Below, one piece after another: positions 17,398-26,143 of a DNA stretch of 64,000 nucleotides. The number at the start of each line of letters is the position of its first letter. Position 1 is the first letter of the stretch. The notes beneath the pieces were generated by a model, which was not told the origin of the DNA, ran no database searches, and saw nothing but the letters and a program-made list of their open reading frames with translations. Origin of the DNA: Solirubrobacteraceae bacterium (GTDB taxonomy: Bacteria; Actinomycetota; Thermoleophilia; Solirubrobacterales; Solirubrobacteraceae); assembly GCA_030447275.1 (NCBI GenBank), contig JAUJPF010000020.1:1-64000 (forward strand). Direction: 5' to 3'. The position numbers and the translations under genes were made by a program.

Positions 17398-17936
17398 CGG
17401 CGGGCGTAGGCGACCTTGGACCAGCTCGGCTCGGGCGCGAGCTGGATCGCCTCGTCGTTGCGATCCGGCTGCACATAGCTGAACTGGAGCGAGCGATCGT
17501 CGAAGGAGATGCTCAGCTCGCCCTCCTTCACGCGCTGGTCGAGCCAGGCCGAGCGGAAGACCAGACGGCGCAGCCAGTGCACGAGGCTGCGGTCCGCCGG
17601 GCCGACCAGCTCGGGCCAGCAGTCGTTGACGTGCTCGCCGAGGCCGGAGGCGGGGTCCTGGATCTCGCCGTTGACGGCGAGGTTCACGAGGTCCTCGCGC
17701 TCCTGCTCGGCGAGGTGCTCGCGGACGAAGCCGAGCTTGCGCGCGGCCTGCTCGCAGCGCTCGCCGAAGTCGCGCTCGTTGAAGGTGAAGCGCAGCTCGC
17801 CGTACTCCAGGACGAAGTCCTCGCCGGAGTCGTAGTTGCCGCGTCGCTGATCGTTGGGAGTCGTGTCCATGCGAAGTGGGGCGGGTGTGACGCCGCCCTG
17901 CCCTGTCCTGCCCCGAGGCGTCGGCATCCTAGGCAT
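17394..17936 (-). CDS. unrecognised 180-aa protein
   Basis: GGGAGGAGG lies just upstream of ATG 17936 on the minus strand and fixes the start. After ~25 Arg/Pro/Gly residues the protein is mixed alpha-beta with aromatic strands (DFVLEYGELRFTFNERDF) and a helical part (EQEREDLVNLAVNGEI). No membrane segment or signal is seen. Its stop overlaps the convergent Rho-like gene by four bases. It is divergent from the SDR gene, with which it shares a 63-bp promoter interval. No function can be assigned. Confidence 0.65.
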   Translation of the reverse strand: MPRMPTPRGRTGQGGVTPAPLRMDTTPNDQRRGNYDSGEDFVLEYGELRFTFNERDFGERCEQAARKLGFVREHLAEQEREDLVNLAVNGEIQDPASGLGEHVNDCWPELVGPADRSLVHWLRRLVFRSAWLDQRVKEGELSISFDDRSLQFSYVQPDRNDEAIQLAPEPSWSKVAYARR

Positions 17937-17985
17937 GGTTCCTCCTCCCTTTCGCGGGTTGAAAGGGAAGTTGCATGAAGTTCCC

Positions 17986-17991
17986 TAGAGT
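17986..17991 (+). promoter_or_regulatory. TAGAGT -10-like box before the SDR gene
   Basis: TAGAGT is followed by eight bases and ATG 18000, with no Shine-Dalgarno, which suggests a leaderless transcript. Confidence 0.4.
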
Positions 17992-17999
17992 CGCCGCCC

Positions 18000-18749
18000 A
18001 TGGATCTCTCCGGCCGGACCATCGCGATCACAGGTGCCACCTCGGGGATCGGCGAGGCCACGGCCGTGATGGCGGCGCGCGCGGGCGCGGCGGTGGCGCT
18101 GGCCGGGCGGCGCGCCGATCGGCTCGAGGAGGTCGCGGCACGGATCGAGGAGGAGGGCGGGCGCGCGCTCGCCGTCCCGACCGACATCGCGGTCGACGAC
18201 GAGGCGCGCGCGTTCGTGCAGCAGGCCTACGAGCACCTCGGGCGGCTCGACGTCCTCGTCAACAACGCCGGCGTGATGCTCCTCGGGCCGGTGATGGGGG
18301 CCGACACGAGCGAGTGGCGGCGGATGATCGAGGTCAACTGCCTCGGCCTCTTGTGGTGCACGCACGCCGCGCTGCCGGTCATGGCCGAGCAGGGGACGGG
18401 CCACATCGTCAACGTCTCGTCGGTCGCCGGGCGCCGCGCGACGCTCGGTGCCGCCGTCTACAACCTGACGAAGTTCGGCGTCACCGCGTTCAGCGAGGCG
18501 CTGCGCCAGGAGGCGCTCTTCTCCGGCATCCGCGTCACCGCGATCGAGCCCGGCTTCGTCGAGACGGAGCTCCAGGGCCACAACGCCCACAAGGACGTGG
18601 TCATGCAGGCGACCGACAAGATGAAGGAGAAGATCGGGCAGATCCTGACGGCCGACGACATCGCCTCCTCGATCCTCTACGCCGTCTCGCAGCCCGACCA
18701 CGTCAACGTCAGCGAGGTCCTCATCGTCCCGCGGGGGCAGCCCGGTTGA
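18000..18749 (+). CDS. short-chain dehydrogenase/reductase
   Basis: This 249-aa classical SDR has the NAD(P) site TGATSGIGEAT (11-21), the NNAGV motif (about 88-92), the catalytic Ser in NVSSVAG (about 138-144) and the YNLTK Tyr-Lys pair (about 157-161). Arg residues after strand two (AGRRADR) suggest a preference for NADPH. The length and C-terminus resemble the YdfG-type serine/3-hydroxy-acid dehydrogenases, but the substrate cannot be read off. It is translationally coupled to the MOSC gene downstream. Confidence 0.9.
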   Translation: MDLSGRTIAITGATSGIGEATAVMAARAGAAVALAGRRADRLEEVAARIEEEGGRALAVPTDIAVDDEARAFVQQAYEHLGRLDVLVNNAGVMLLGPVMGADTSEWRRMIEVNCLGLLWCTHAALPVMAEQGTGHIVNVSSVAGRRATLGAAVYNLTKFGVTAFSEALRQEALFSGIRVTAIEPGFVETELQGHNAHKDVVMQATDKMKEKIGQILTADDIASSILYAVSQPDHVNVSEVLIVPRGQPG

Positions 18750-19483
18750 GCTCGCTGGCGGAGTGCCTCGAGCAGATCGTCGGCGCGGCGCCGCCCTCCG
18801 ACGACGCGGCGTCCGACTGGCTCGCCGCGCGCGGGCTCGGGCTCGTGAAGGTCGCCGACCCCGCCGGGTTCGCCTGGCCGGGGCGCTACCTCGGCCGCTG
18901 GCCGTCGGGGGAGTGGGTCGTGCTGTTCGGGGTGCCGCCCGGCGTGGTGTTCGGCTCGGTGGAGGGCGACGCGGTCGCGGAGGCCTACGTCGTCGCGGCG
19001 CACGAACCGGCGCCCCGGATCGTGGCGGCGCCGGCCGTGCCAGGCGTCGTCGAGCACGTCCTGATCGCGCCTGCCGCCGAGGCGCCGATGGTCGCCGCCG
19101 ACGCGATCGGAGCGGTGGCGGGGCGCGGGCTCGAAGGCGACCGCTACCACGACGGCGCGGGGACGTTCTCGCCGGGCGGCGGCAACGGCCGCGAGATCAC
19201 GCTGGTCGACGCGGCCGCGCTCGAGGCGGCGGGCGTGGCGCCGCTCGAGGCGCGGCGCAACGTCGTCGTGCGCGGGATCGACCTCGACGCGCTCATCGGC
19301 CGGCGCTTCCGCGTGGGGGAGGTCGAGTGCGTCGGCCGCCGCCGGTGCGAGCCGTGCGCGCACCTCCAGCGGCTGACGCGCCCCGGCGTGCTCCGCGCGC
19401 TCGTGCACCGCGGCGGGCTGCGCGCGGACGTGGTGGGCGGCGGCGTGCTGCGGGTGGGCGACGAGGTCGCTGTGCTGGGCTAG
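18746..19483 (+). CDS. MOSC-domain protein
   Basis: A TTG start at 18746 overlaps the SDR stop; no better start is visible. The ~100-residue N-terminal part is unassigned. The MOSC domain follows (residues ~110-245), seen in GRGLEGDRYHDGAGTFS, REITLVDAAALEA, RRNVVVRGIDLDALIGRRF and the Cys-bearing RRRCEPCAHLQRLTRPGVL, where the conserved Cys would bind a sulfur carrier or molybdopterin. MOSC proteins transfer sulfur or reduce N-hydroxylated compounds using molybdenum cofactor. No Moco genes are nearby. Confidence 0.8.
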   Translation: MSSLAECLEQIVGAAPPSDDAASDWLAARGLGLVKVADPAGFAWPGRYLGRWPSGEWVVLFGVPPGVVFGSVEGDAVAEAYVVAAHEPAPRIVAAPAVPGVVEHVLIAPAAEAPMVAADAIGAVAGRGLEGDRYHDGAGTFSPGGGNGREITLVDAAALEAAGVAPLEARRNVVVRGIDLDALIGRRFRVGEVECVGRRRCEPCAHLQRLTRPGVLRALVHRGGLRADVVGGGVLRVGDEVAVLG

Positions 19484-19521
19484 AGGGGGCGAGTCCGCGG
19501 TCCTGCGCGCCTCCTTCGCGC

Positions 19522-20241
19522 ATGACCGACGACGCCTCCACGATCCTGCTGGTCGAGGACGACGACGCGACGCGCTCGTTCCTCGCCGACAACCTCCTGG
19601 CCGACGGCCACGACGTCATCACCGCCGACTGCGCGCGTCACGGCTGGCGGCTGATGGAGACGAAGTTCCCCGACCTCGCGCTCGTCGACGTCGGGCTGCC
19701 CGACGGATCGGGGCTCGACCTCGTGCGCCGCGTGCGCGAGGCCGACGGCGTCGCGTCGCGCGTCGATCCGCTGCTGCCGATCCTCGTGCTCAGCGGGCGC
19801 CGCGGCGAGCTCGACCGGATCCGCGGATTCGAGAAGGGGTGCGACGACTACGTGGTCAAGCCGTTCTCGTACTCCGAGCTGCGCGCCCGCGTCTCCGCGC
19901 TGCTGCGCCGGGCGCACCGGCGGCCGGGGATGGGGCGGCTCCGCGTCGGGACGCTCGAGCTCGATCCGCCGTCGCGGGAGGTCACCGTCCGTGGGAAGCG
20001 CGTCGACCTCTCGCAGAAGGAGTTCGCGCTGCTCCGCGCCCTCGCCGCCGAGCCGCTGCGGGTGTTCACGAAGGAGGAGCTGCTGCGCGGCGTCTGGGGC
20101 TTCCGCTCGTTCGGCGTCACGCGCACGCTCGACTCGCACGCGTGCCGGCTGCGCCAGAAGCTCGGCCGCGACGGCGACCGGTACGTGGTCAACGTCTGGG
20201 GCGTCGGCTACCGGCTGGTCGACGGGCCGGTGGGCGCGTGA
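19522..20241 (+). CDS. OmpR-family response regulator
   Basis: This 239-aa regulator has a receiver domain with acidic pocket VEDDD (11-15), phospho-acceptor Asp56 in LALVDVGLPDG, and the switch Lys in DDYVVKPFS near 115. The C-terminal winged helix has the typical SQKEFALLRALA and RTLDSHACRLRQKLG helices. It overlaps the kinase gene by GTGA and precedes a Tad assembly block, so it probably controls the locus. GAGG-type Shine-Dalgarno signals are weak. Confidence 0.93.
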   Translation: MTDDASTILLVEDDDATRSFLADNLLADGHDVITADCARHGWRLMETKFPDLALVDVGLPDGSGLDLVRRVREADGVASRVDPLLPILVLSGRRGELDRIRGFEKGCDDYVVKPFSYSELRARVSALLRRAHRRPGMGRLRVGTLELDPPSREVTVRGKRVDLSQKEFALLRALAAEPLRVFTKEELLRGVWGFRSFGVTRTLDSHACRLRQKLGRDGDRYVVNVWGVGYRLVDGPVGA

Positions 20242-21110
20242 CCGGCGTGGTCGCCGTCGCCCTCGCGGCCCTCGGCGGAGCGGCCGCGCCGGACCCCGCC
20301 CTCGCGGCCCTCGCCACCCTCGCCGCGCTCGGCTGGCTGGGCGCCTTCGGCCTGCTCGCCGTCCTCCGCCGCCGGTCGGAGCTCGTCGCGCGCGCGGTCC
20401 ACGAGATCGCCGGGCCGCTCAACGCCGCCGGCCTCGCGCTCCACGCCGCCCGGCGCGAGCGCGGCGGCACAGCGCGGCTGGCCGCGATCGACCTCGAGCT
20501 GCGGCGTGCCGGCCGCGCGCTCGAGGATCTCGACGCCGCGCGCGCCGGCCGCGCGCGCGACCGCGCGAGGGCGGTCGACGTCGGTGCGCTGCTCGCCCAG
20601 CAGGCACTCGCGTGGCAGGGCTTCGCGGCGACCCACGACGCCTCGATGCGCGTCGCCGCGGGCTCGGGCCTCATCGTCCGGGGCGATGGCGTCCGCCTCG
20701 CCCAGGCGATGGGGAACCTCATCGCGAACGCGATCGAGCACGGCGGCTCGCGGATCGAGCTGCGCGCAGCGGCGCACGGCGATCGGGTGCGCGTCGAGGT
20801 GCGCGACGACGGCGACGGGCTCCCGGCGCCGATCCCGGCCCTCGTCCGCGGCGCCCGCGCCGGCCGCGGCCAGCGCGGGCGCGGCCTAGCGATCGCGTCG
20901 GACATCGCGCGCGGCCACGGCGGCCACCTCGGCCCGGCGCCGGCCGCCCGCGGGGCCTGCCTCGTCCTGGACCTGCCAGCGCTGCGGCCGGCCGCGTCGC
21001 AAGCGCAGCCCGCGCAATCGTCCCGCCGACCCGCCGCGTTCGCCGAGGTGGACCCGGAGGCGCCGACGGAGCCGGGCGGCAGGCCGCCGCCGTACGGAGC
21101 CCCCGCATGA
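20238..21110 (+). CDS. sensor histidine kinase, single membrane segment
   Basis: This 290-aa kinase has an N-terminal hydrophobic segment (about 22-43) and almost no extracytoplasmic domain. The phospho-acceptor is His55 in ARAVHEIAGPLNAAGLAL. The ATPase domain shows NLIANAIEHGG (N box), VRDDGDGLP (G1) and GRGLAIASDIARGHGGHLG (G2). The lack of a sensor domain suggests it reads a membrane or partner-protein state. A 45-residue Pro/Ala tail follows the domain. It is coupled to the regulator upstream and the CpaB-like gene downstream. Confidence 0.9.
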   Translation: MTGVVAVALAALGGAAAPDPALAALATLAALGWLGAFGLLAVLRRRSELVARAVHEIAGPLNAAGLALHAARRERGGTARLAAIDLELRRAGRALEDLDAARAGRARDRARAVDVGALLAQQALAWQGFAATHDASMRVAAGSGLIVRGDGVRLAQAMGNLIANAIEHGGSRIELRAAAHGDRVRVEVRDDGDGLPAPIPALVRGARAGRGQRGRGLAIASDIARGHGGHLGPAPAARGACLVLDLPALRPAASQAQPAQSSRRPAAFAEVDPEAPTEPGGRPPPYGAPA

Positions 21111-21791
21111 GCGCTTCAGCCCGCCGCCGCCGGGCGCTCGTCCTCGCCGGGCTCGCGCTCCTGCTCGGCGGGCTGGCGGCCTCCGACGTGGCCGGGCGCG
21201 AGGCTGCGCTCGACCGGCGGCTCGGCCCGACCGTGCCGGTGGTCGTCGCGCGCGCTCCGCTCGCGGCGGGCGACCGCGTCGACCCGCGCCGGCTCGCCGT
21301 CCGTCACGTCCCCGCGCGGTTCGCGCCCCGGCTGCGCCTTCGCGGCCCCGCCGCAGCTCGCGGGCCAGCGGCTGCGGGCCGGCGTCGCCGCCGGCGCCGA
21401 CGTGACGGCGTCGACCCTCGCCGACCCGGCCGAGCCGCCCGCGGGCGCGCCGGTCACACGGGGCCAGCGCGTCGCCGAGGTCGTCGCGGCCGGTCCGCCC
21501 GACAGCGTCGTCGCGGGGTCCCGCGTCGACGTCCTCGTCACACGCGAGCCGCGGCCCGGGGCGCCGGGCGGGACCGACCTCGCGCTCGAGGACGTCGAGG
21601 TCCTCGCGGCGACCCCCGCGCCCGCGGACTCCGGCCCGCCGCGGATCGCCGCCTCGCTGCGCGTGACGCTCCGCCAGGCCGTCTACCTCGCCGCCGCCCA
21701 GAGCTTCGCGCGCGAGCTGCGCCTGCTGCCCCGCGCGCACGGCGACCGGCGCCGCACGGGCCCCGTCAGCTACGGCGCCGACCTGGGCTGA
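21107..21791 (+). CDS. CpaB/RcpC-like SAF-domain pilus assembly protein, one frameshift
   Basis: ATG 21107 overlaps the kinase stop. One N-terminal membrane helix (about 9-27) is followed by the SAF domain start VPVVVARAPLAAGDRVDPRRL and VRHVPARFAP. The frame then changes near 21330-21345 and continues as FAAPPQLAGQRLRAGVAA, DVTASTLADP and VDVLVTREPR to 21791. This is the CpaB pattern of Tad (Flp) pilus loci, where the protein acts in the outer part of the assembly. Total length is about 228 aa. The downstream tadA-tadB-tadC genes support the assignment. Confidence 0.75.
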
Positions 21792-21858
21792 TCGTCCACT
21801 GGACCGCCGCCCTCGCTCAAGACTCCCGGTGGGCTACCGACAGCACGGATCGATCCCC

Positions 21859-23157
21859 ATGAACGTGCGCGCGCTCTCCATCCTCTCCGTCGCCGTCGCC
21901 GCGAGCTTCGCTCCGGCCGCCGCCGCTGACGCCGCGACCACGCGGACGACGTACCCCACGATCACGAAGATCGACCCGCTGAACCTCGGCATCGGCGAGA
22001 CGATGACGATCACCGGGCGCGGCTTCCGGTCGGGCAAGAACCTCAACACCGTCGTGTTCAAGCGCGACGGTCAGCGCGCGATCTTCGCCAAGGCGGTGAC
22101 CGCCACGACGGCCCGGATCCGCGTCGTCGTGCCCGAGAAGGTCCGGCCGTTCCTGAACACGCGCTCCGGCGCCGAGCTTCCGACGAAGTTCCGCATCCGC
22201 GTGCTCGCCCGCCGCTTCGGCAAGCGCTACACCGCCCTCTCCGCCTCGCCGGTCATCGCCCCGATCGCGAAGACCGTCGTCGGCCCCGGCGGCGCCGGCA
22301 CGGCGAACCCCGCCGGCGGCCCGCCGCCCGACTGCGACGGGGACAAGATCGTCGACGACCTCGACGGCGACGACGACAACGACCACATGAGCGACGCGTT
22401 CGAGACGGCCATCGGTACCCACCGCTGCAAGCTCGACACCGACGGCGACAGCATGTCGGACTTCTGGGAGTACCAGTCGGCGCTCGACCTCAACCTCAGA
22501 GCGCTGCCGTACCCGGGCAAGCGGCCGTACCCGAACCCGCTCCACGCCGACCAGAACGTCGACTACGACGGCGACGGCATGCTCGGCTGGCAGGAGCACG
22601 CGATGTGGGTCAAGTACGGGAACGCCGCCACGTCCCTGAACTACAGCGCCGGCACCCAGCGCAGCGAGCCGGCCTCGGGCCTGACCGACGACCGGCGCGA
22701 CGTCGACGCCGACGGCCTCTACAACCACCTCGAGGCCAACGGCCGGATGCAGCGCAGCTGGTGGGCGACGTTCATGGAGGACGAGAACCCCTACCCGGTC
22801 GAGTACGCCGACCTCGACTTCCTCGACGCCGACAGCGACGGCGACGGGCGCCTCGACGGCGAGGACGACCTCGACCACGACGGCTACGCGAACATCGACG
22901 ACTACGACCGCCGCAAGCCGCTGCCCGACAAGTTCGACGCGAGCGAGGATCCCCGGCCGCGGTGGGTCCAGCCGCACAACCCGTGTCTGCCGGATCCCGA
23001 GTCGCCGACGTGCTCGCTGTACATCACCACGACGCTCGACGATGCCTGGGCGCCGTTCAAGGAGCTGGGGATGGGCCCGGCGGGCGACATCCCGATCAAC
23101 GCCCAGTACCCGCGGCCGCTGCCCTGGCCGCCGCCGCCGATCACGCCCGCGCCGTAG
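21859..23157 (+). CDS. secreted IPT/TIG-domain protein with Asp-rich calcium-type repeats
   Basis: ATG 21859 gives a 432-aa protein with a Sec signal peptide (cleavage near AAAADAA). Residues 30-140 form an IPT/TIG Ig-like domain (ITKIDPLNLGIGETMTITG). From ~155 come at least five thrombospondin-type-3-like calcium motifs: DCDGDKIVDDLDGDDDND, DTDGDSMSDFWE, DYDGDGMLGWQE, DVDADGLYNHLE and DADSDGDGRLDGEDDLDHDG. The C-terminus is Pro-rich. Sitting inside the Tad block, it may be a surface adhesin or matrix component displayed with the pilus; that link is inference from position. Confidence 0.8.
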   Translation: MNVRALSILSVAVAASFAPAAAADAATTRTTYPTITKIDPLNLGIGETMTITGRGFRSGKNLNTVVFKRDGQRAIFAKAVTATTARIRVVVPEKVRPFLNTRSGAELPTKFRIRVLARRFGKRYTALSASPVIAPIAKTVVGPGGAGTANPAGGPPPDCDGDKIVDDLDGDDDNDHMSDAFETAIGTHRCKLDTDGDSMSDFWEYQSALDLNLRALPYPGKRPYPNPLHADQNVDYDGDGMLGWQEHAMWVKYGNAATSLNYSAGTQRSEPASGLTDDRRDVDADGLYNHLEANGRMQRSWWATFMEDENPYPVEYADLDFLDADSDGDGRLDGEDDLDHDGYANIDDYDRRKPLPDKFDASEDPRPRWVQPHNPCLPDPESPTCSLYITTTLDDAWAPFKELGMGPAGDIPINAQYPRPLPWPPPPITPAP

Positions 23158-23190
23158 CTGCGCCGCCAGAACGCACAACGCTTCGCCGAG

Positions 23191-23216
23191 GGGGCGAGTC
23201 CGCAAGGGCTCGCCCC
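23191..23216 (+). terminator. hairpin terminator after the calcium-repeat protein gene
   Basis: GGGGCGAG (23191-23198) pairs perfectly with CTCGCCCC (23209-23216) and is followed by TTCT. The tadA GTG at 23227 is only 11 bases downstream, so the hairpin may also be a partial attenuator before tadA. Confidence 0.6.
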
Positions 23217-23226
23217 TTCTGCGTGT

Positions 23227-24411
23227 GTGAACCCCACCGCCCGCGCCGGCGCGCTCGAGGCCCTCGCCGCCGCGCTGCGCGAGCGGCTGCTGACCGACGC
23301 CGACGAGACCGGCGCGGAGCCGGCGGCGCGCGTCCGCGCGCTCGTCGACCGCGAGGCCGGCATGCTCGACGCCGCCGCGCGCGACGAGCTGGTCCGCCGC
23401 GTGGCCGAGCGCTCGTTCGGGCTCGGGCCGCTCGAGCCGCTGCTGGCCGACGCCGCGGTCGACGAGATCATGGTCAGCGGCGCCGGGCGCGTGTGGGTCG
23501 AGCGCGGCGGCCGGGTGGAGGAGACCGCCGTGCGGTTCGCCGGCGACGCCGAGCTGCGCCACGCGATCGAGCGGATCCTCGCGCCCCTCGGGCGGCGCGT
23601 CGACGAGGCCGAGCCGCTGTGCGACGCGCGGCTCCCCGACGGGTCGCGGGTCAACGTCGTGATCCCGCCGCTCGCGCTCGACGGCGCCGCGCTCACGATC
23701 CGGCGCTTCCGCCGCCGCGGGCTCGCGCCGGCCGACCTCGTGGCGTCCGGCTCGTGGTCGCCGCCGCTGCACGACCTGCTGCGCGCGGCGGTCCGCGGGC
23801 GGATGAACGTCCTCGTCAGCGGCGGAACCGGGTCGGGGAAGACGACGACGCTCAACGCGCTCTCCGCGTTCGTCTGCGAGCGCGAGCGAATCGTGACGAT
23901 CGAGGACGCCGCGGAGCTGCGGCTTCGCCAGCCCCACGTCGTCCGCCTCGAGGCGCGCCCGCCGTCGCTCGAGGGGCGCGGCGAGGTGACGATCCGCCAG
24001 CTCGTCCGCAACGCGCTGAGGATGCGCCCCGACCGGATCGTCGTCGGCGAGGTCCGCGGGGCCGAGGCGCTCGACATGCTGAGCGCGATGTCCAGCGGCC
24101 ACGACGGCTCGCTCTCCACCGTCCACGCCGGCTCGCCCGAGGAGGCCCTGCGCCGCGTCGAGACGCTCGCGCTCATGGCCGGCCTCGGACTGCCGCACGA
24201 AGCCGTCCGCGAGCAGGTCGCGGCGGCCATCGACCTCGTCGTCCATCAGGCGCGCGTGCCGGGAGGCGCGCGCGCCGTCGTGTCGGTCGCCGAGGTCGTG
24301 CGCGTGGCCGCGGGCCCGGCGGCGCGCGAGGTGTACGCGCTGCGCGACGGCCGCCCGGTGTGGCGCGCGGGAGCGCTCGCGGAGCGGCTCGGCGTAGCGG
24401 GGGCGGCGTGA
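23227..24411 (+). CDS. tadA: Tad/Flp pilus secretion ATPase TadA (CpaF)
   Basis: This 394-aa hexameric traffic ATPase powers pilus polymerisation on the inside of the membrane. The CpaF-specific start SFGLGPLEPLLADAAVDEIMV (first 20: SFGLGPLEPLLADAAVDEIM) lies near residue 60. Walker A GGTGSGKTTT is at about 198-207, the Asp box near IEDAAELRL, Walker B RPDRIVVGEVRGAEALDML near 270, and the His box SGHDGSLSTVHA near 293. The frame is intact. It is followed directly by tadB and tadC. No prepilin, prepilin peptidase or TadZ gene is in the window. Confidence 0.93.
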   Translation: MNPTARAGALEALAAALRERLLTDADETGAEPAARVRALVDREAGMLDAAARDELVRRVAERSFGLGPLEPLLADAAVDEIMVSGAGRVWVERGGRVEETAVRFAGDAELRHAIERILAPLGRRVDEAEPLCDARLPDGSRVNVVIPPLALDGAALTIRRFRRRGLAPADLVASGSWSPPLHDLLRAAVRGRMNVLVSGGTGSGKTTTLNALSAFVCERERIVTIEDAAELRLRQPHVVRLEARPPSLEGRGEVTIRQLVRNALRMRPDRIVVGEVRGAEALDMLSAMSSGHDGSLSTVHAGSPEEALRRVETLALMAGLGLPHEAVREQVAAAIDLVVHQARVPGGARAVVSVAEVVRVAAGPAAREVYALRDGRPVWRAGALAERLGVAGAA

Positions 24412-24415
24412 CGGC

Positions 24416-25260
24416 GTGACGGCGGCCTCCGCCATGGCCGCGCTCGCCGGCGCGCTCGGCGTGCTCGCCGCGTGGGAAGCGCTCGCCGCTGTGGACCAGC
24501 GGCTGGCCGCGCGCGCGGTCGGGCGCTGGTTCGCGCCGCTGCGCGCCGACCGGGAGCCGAGCGCCGTCGAGCGGCGCCGGCTCGCCGCGGTGGCCGCCGG
24601 CGCGCTGTGCGCGGCGGGCTGGCTGGTCGCCGGGCCGCTTCCGGCGCTCGCCCTCGGCGCCGCCGGGCCGTGGGCCGCGAACCGCGCGCTCGCGCTCCGC
24701 CCGCGGCGGCGCCGAGCAGAGCTGGCCGCGGCCGCGCCCGCCGTCGCGCGCGCGCTCGCCGACGCGCTGGCAGGCGGCCACTCCGTCCGCGGAGCGATCG
24801 CCGCCGCCGCGGCCGGCGGAGGGCTCACCGGCGCCGCGGGCGCGGAGCTGCGCGCGCGGCGGCGGGAGCCCTCGACGCGGGCGCCGTCACCGACGACGTT
24901 CTCGACGTGCTGCGCCGCCGCTCCGCCGACCCCGGCTGGGACACGCTCGTCGCCGCGATCCTCCTCCAGCGCGACGCGGGCGGCGACCTCGCGCGCCTGC
25001 TCCGCGGCCTCGCCGAGCGGCTCGAGGGCGCCCGCCGCGCCGAAGCCGACGCGCGCTCGGCGACCGCGCAGGCGCGCTTCACGGCGTGGCTCGTCGCCGC
25101 GCTCCCGGCGGGCGCGGCGGTCCTCGCCGAGCTTGGCTCCCCCGGCTCCATCGCCTCGCTGATCGCGGAGCCGCTCACGGCGGCGCTCCTCACCGCGTCC
25201 GCCGTCCTCCAGGTCACCGCGATCCTCGCCGTGCGGAGGATCGCGAGGGTGGTCGGATGA
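24416..25260 (+). CDS. tadB: TadB-like type II secretion F-domain membrane protein, one frameshift
   Basis: The N-terminal half (from GTG 24416) has two hydrophobic segments and the GspF-like stretch AAPAVARALADALAGGHSVR. The frame changes near 24845-24875, and the second half continues with GALDAGAVTDDVLDVLRRR, GGDLARLLRGLAERLEGARR and two C-terminal helices ending at 25260. Together they make about 280 aa, the TadB length. TadB forms the inner-membrane platform for the pilus with TadC. It overlaps tadC by ATGA. Confidence 0.75.
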
Positions 25261-26108
25261 GCGCCGCGCCCCTCCTCGCCGCCGCCGCCGGGGTCTTCGT
25301 CGCCGTGGCGATCGTCGACGCCGCGACGCTGCGCGTCGAGGGGCGGCGGGCCGTTCCCGCCCGGGACCGGGGGAAGACGGTCACGGTCGTGCTCGCCGTC
25401 CTCGCCCGGATCGGGCGCCGGGCCGGCGCGGCCGTGCCGCCGCAGGACCTCGCGGCGCGCCTCGCCGCGGCCGGCGCGCCGCTCGGACTGGCCGTCGCCG
25501 ACCTGATGGCGTTGAAGGCCGGTACCGCGCTCGCTAGCGGCGGGTTCGCCGCGCTGACGCTCGGGACGCTCGCGCCCGGGCGGCTCGGCGTCGTCGTCAT
25601 GGTGGCGGCGCCGGCTGCTCGGCTTCCTCGCGCCGGACCTCGCCCTGCGGCGCGCCGCCCGCCGCCGGGCCGACGCGATCGCGCTCGAGCTGGCCGACGT
25701 CGCCGAGCTGCTGCGCGTCGCGGTCGATGCCGGGCTGACGCCGATGCGCGCGCGGTGGCCGAGGTCGGGCGCCGCCATCCCGGCCTGCTCGCCGCGGAGC
25801 TGCGGTCACTCGCCGCGCGCACCGCGCTCGGCGTCCGCGCGCGCGGACGCCCTCGACGGGCTCGCCGCCCGGGCCCCCGTCCCCGGCGTCCACGCGCTCG
25901 TCGCCGCGCTCGGCCGCGCCGACCGCCACGGCGCGCCGCTCGGCCCGGCACTGGGGGCGCTGGCCGCCGAGGCGCGCGGCGACCGCGCCCGCCGCGTCCG
26001 CGACAGCGCGGCCGGGCCGCGCCGAAGATCCAGCTCGTCGTCGCGCTGCTGCTCGTGCCCGCCGTCCTGCTGATGGTCGCCGCGGCGCTCGTGGCCGCGC
26101 TGCTCTGA
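25257..26108 (+). CDS. tadC: TadC-like membrane platform protein, several frameshifts
   Basis: ATG 25257 begins a membrane protein whose parts lie in all three frames. The N-terminal helix and GKTVTVVLAVLARIGRRAG are followed by LAPDLALRRAARRRAD, ELADVAELLRVAVDAGLTP, AVAEVGRRHPGLLAAELR and LGRADRHGAPLGPALGALA. The end is PKIQLVVALLLVPAVLLMVA, the usual C-terminal helix. Frame changes fall near 25610, 25745, 25850 and 26010. The order and motifs are those of GspF-family TadC, so the breaks look technical. It closes the Tad block. Confidence 0.7.
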   Translation: MSAAPLLAAAAGVFVAVAIVDAATLRVEGRRAVPARDRGKTVTVVLAVLARIGRRAGAAVPPQDLAARLAAAGAPLGLAVADLMALKAGTALASGGFAALTLGTLAPGRLGVVVMVAAPAARLPRAGPRPAARRPPPGRRDRARAGRRRRAAARRGRCRADADARAVAEVGRRHPGLLAAELRSLAARTALGVRARGRPRRARRPGPRPRRPRARRRARPRRPPRRAARPGTGGAGRRGARRPRPPRPRQRGRAAPKIQLVVALLLVPAVLLMVAAALVAALL

Positions 26109-26143
26109 ACCGGCGTCGCGCGCGACTCTGCCACCCTCCGCCG

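Noticed and set aside
21817-24828. 1003-codon open frame on the minus strand
   Set aside because: Antisense shadow of the calcium-repeat protein and tadA; no domain, signal or ribosome-binding site is visible.
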